A DNA stretch of 34,144 nucleotides from assembly GCA_028283145.1 (NCBI GenBank), contig JAPYNY010000048.1, forward strand, positions 1-34,144, in the 5' to 3' direction. The notes beneath the pieces were generated by a model. That model searched no databases. It saw only the letters and a program-made list of their open reading frames with translations, and was not told the origin of the DNA. This stretch comes from Candidatus Hopanoidivorans cymbastelae (GTDB lineage: Bacteria > Actinomycetota > Acidimicrobiia > Acidimicrobiales > Hopanoidiivorantaceae). Positions within the stretch are counted from its first letter, which is position 1. Each line of letters begins with the position of its first letter. Positions 32,418 to 34,144 of this stretch are shown here, one piece after another. A program made the position numbers and the translations under genes.

Positions 32418-33043
32418 TGGTCGCGCCAGGGCTAGTAGCCATGACAGAAGAAGACATGGCCATGCACCGTCTCCGCCAAAAGGCTGAGCAGCTGCGTTCC
32501 TATAGTGAACCCCACTGGGCTTCCTCCAAGAACGAATGGGCATATAGGCTACGACCGCACGCCAAAGGCAAGGCAGGGGAACAGATGCTGGAATTAAGAC
32601 TGAAGCAGATTTTCGGGGACAACGCCATAAAAGACCGCAACGCGCTAAAACCGCCAAGGCCCGCAGACCTGTTGGTCGGCCCAGAAACGATGCCGATAGA
32701 AATCAAAACCCTGTGCACCAACTTCGACAAAGCGGGCAGTGAGTCAGTCACAATCACCATCACCCACGACGACTGGAAAGGCCTCTGGGTCACAGTGATC
32801 CGCCCAAACAGCTCACACTACTACTTCATCACCGAAAGGGAATGGCAGGCACGCACAGCGAACAAGAAACGCAGAAAAGACGTACACCCCAGCATCGCCA
32901 TCAGCTACCCGCGCAACGGGGACGGCGACAACATGTTCGGTGGCGGAGACTGGGAGTCGGCGATTAATAAACTAGCTGCCCACACACAACTGAAGAGGCA
33001 CAACCCGTGCCATGTATTCGGCCTAAACGGGGAGCCAATCTGA
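32417..33043 (+). CDS. PD-(D/E)XK nuclease-like protein, copy 2
   Basis: 208 aa from ATG 32417, which overlaps the stop of the small upstream ORF by one base. ATG at 32441 corresponds to the start preferred for copy 1. The core motifs are conserved: KGKAGEQML (Glu), ADLLVGPETM (Asp), PIEIKTLCTNFDKA (E-x-K), then TITITHDDWKGLWVTVIRPN and GGGDWESAINKLAAHTQ. Compared with copy 1 it has three extra residues before ADLLV (ALKPPRP) and a longer C-terminus (HVFGLNGEPI). In copy 1 the same tail lies past a TAA stop, so copy 1 has been shortened. It is an intact, probably functional nuclease of unknown specificity. Confidence 0.68.
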   Translation: MVAPGLVAMTEEDMAMHRLRQKAEQLRSYSEPHWASSKNEWAYRLRPHAKGKAGEQMLELRLKQIFGDNAIKDRNALKPPRPADLLVGPETMPIEIKTLCTNFDKAGSESVTITITHDDWKGLWVTVIRPNSSHYYFITEREWQARTANKKRRKDVHPSIAISYPRNGDGDNMFGGGDWESAINKLAAHTQLKRHNPCHVFGLNGEPI

Positions 33044-33074
33044 TACTGGCAGCAAGCTAACCTCTGAGGCAGTG

Positions 33075-33098
33075 AAACCTGCTGGTCGCAGCAGGTTT
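33075..33098 (+). terminator. Hairpin after nuclease 2
   Basis: AAACCTGC (33075-33082) pairs with GCAGGTTT (33091-33098) around TGGTCGCA, 8 bp, 31 bases after the stop. It is conserved with 28633-28654; the tail is short in T. Confidence 0.65.
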
Positions 33099-33214
33099 AG
33101 GAATTGGTGACGGAGGTTTTGCTATTTTTGGGTACTACATATTTGGCTTGTGGGGTTTTTGGGGGGGATTGGTTTTTGCTTGTGGTGGCGCGTTGGTTTT
33201 GCGAGGTTTGGAGC

Positions 33215-34090
33215 AAAATGTCAGACCCCCTAGTGATAATAGTTTTATGGACTTAAGAAACTGGATAATCAGCAAGCGGGCTAGCAGCACTGTTCCCTGT
33301 AGAGTGGTCGGCATTTCGGAGCTCTTGGACTTGCTTCCTGACGACAACAGTGCCAAGGAGTGGCTCAGCCAGATTCGCTGGCCAAACGGGGTGCGCTGCT
33401 GCGGCTACGACCGGGTGTCGGTGTCATCTCATCGGCAGATGAAGTGTCGGTGCCGGTAGTACCAAGGGTTCTTATCTGTCAAGAAAAGCACAGTCATGTA
33501 ATCATCCAAGATCGGCGTGCGCAAGTGAATAGTGGTGATTTATCTGACGACGGCAAACCTCCAGGGTGTGTCCAGCAGGAAACTGGCAAGAGATCTGGGC
33601 ATCATGCAGAAGTCGGTGTGGCACATGACACACCGCATCCGAAAGGCGTTAGAGCAGGACAATCCTGAGCTTCTGGGCGGCATCGTTGAAATAGATGAGA
33701 TCTTCGTTGGGGGCAAGGAGCTTAACCAGCACAAACGGCAGAAGCGGCACAAAAGCAGGGGCATTGTGAGCCAGACAGCCAAAGTCGGGGCCGTCCAAAG
33801 CAACAGCTAACGGTGGCTGACTGAGCCTGTCCCAGCTATCAGCCGACAACGACTGGAGAGGTTCCTAGCTGGCAGCATCCAGCCAAAAGGGACTGGAATA
33901 TGACTATACCACGGTATCGTACAGCACAGGTGAATACGAGCGTAGTCTGGCCGACATGCCAACAACGCTAAATATTTTTGGGCTCTGTCCAAGCGAGGCC
34001 ACCACGGCACCCTACCACCATATGAGACCCAGACTTTGGAGCAAATGTGCCACATATTCCAACAACTCACCTATAACCACCTAAACACTC
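33215..34090 (+). mobile_element. IS1595-family transposase remnant E
   Basis: Left end AATGTCAGACCCCC. From 33247 MDLRNWIISKRASSTVPCRV, ISELLDLLPDDNSAKEWLSQ and IRWPNGVRCCGYDRVSVSSH are the N-terminus and zinc region. TAG, TAA and TGA then interrupt (33459-33530). LQGVSSRKLARDLGIMQKSV, MTHRIRKALEQDNPELLGGI and VEIDEIFVGGKELNQHKRQK follow, with Ile where other copies have Thr in the catalytic motif. Only scattered C-terminal words remain. Inactive. Confidence 0.85.
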
Positions 34091-34144
34091 CGAAATCACA
34101 CGCCATAACCCTCATTCCAACAGTCCGCCTCCCCCCTATAACCC

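Larger units (their letters stand above)
32040..33246 (+). repeat. Duplicated nuclease block, copy 2
   Basis: Aligns with 27610-28806 through the small ORF, nuclease, hairpin and the left end of the following IS1595 element. This copy has an unbroken small ORF and is the better reference. Confidence 0.88.

Noticed and set aside
1..34144. CRISPR array
   Set aside because: No regularly spaced short repeats with unique spacers were seen; all repeats found are gene or IS duplications.

Overview
The window looks like a chromosomal segment of an actinobacterium, most likely a member of Acidimicrobiia or a close relative. This is a judgement from the style of the housekeeping proteins: a GlpX-type fructose-1,6-bisphosphatase with a Ser/Pro-rich N-terminus, a PNPase with an extra linker and a long acidic tail, a SURF1 protein with a Pro/Ala-rich insert, and a zinc-ribbon protein with ADE/LVV repeats. 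No rRNA or other taxonomic marker is present.

Left part (1-11.1 kb) is ordinary core genome. An unrecognised partial gene and a zinc-ribbon protein lie on the minus strand. Divergent from them is glpX, followed by tRNA-Ala(CGC) on the minus strand. A toxin-antitoxin locus follows: a PIN-domain toxin, its overlapping antitoxin, and an orphan near-copy of the antitoxin sharing a 129-bp direct repeat. Next comes a minus-strand run transcribed rpsO, pnp, dapB, SURF1, moaC.

Middle part (11.1-21.5 kb) is dominated by six paralogues of a small membrane-anchored protein with four conserved cysteines. Two (11.2 and 12.2 kb) have one type of N-terminus. The other four (13.3, 16.3, 17.5 and 20.8 kb) share an almost identical N-terminal DNA block with a type IV pilin-like stretch, followed by strongly diverged C-terminal domains and a related hairpin terminator. 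Two of these four lack the ribosome-binding site and first codons that the other two have, so they look like silent or truncated cassettes. Fragments of the pnp gene, IS1595-family transposase debris, two copies of a YaaA/DUF6884-like gene and a DEDDh exonuclease-BRCT protein are interleaved.

Right part (21.5-34.1 kb) is an accessory island made of decayed IS1595-family transposases alternating with one or two cargo genes each: an AT-rich ApeA-like HEPN protein (probable anti-phage abortive infection), two unknown proteins, two copies of a PD-(D/E)XK-like nuclease with a small upstream ORF, a second DEDDh exonuclease-BRCT protein and small lipoproteins. Most transposase copies carry stops, frameshifts or deletions, and none reads as intact. 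Nearly every accessory gene exists in two copies, each pair lying in a larger duplicated block edged by IS debris. The picture is of a duplication-prone, IS-driven island carrying candidate defence genes next to a diversified surface-protein family.
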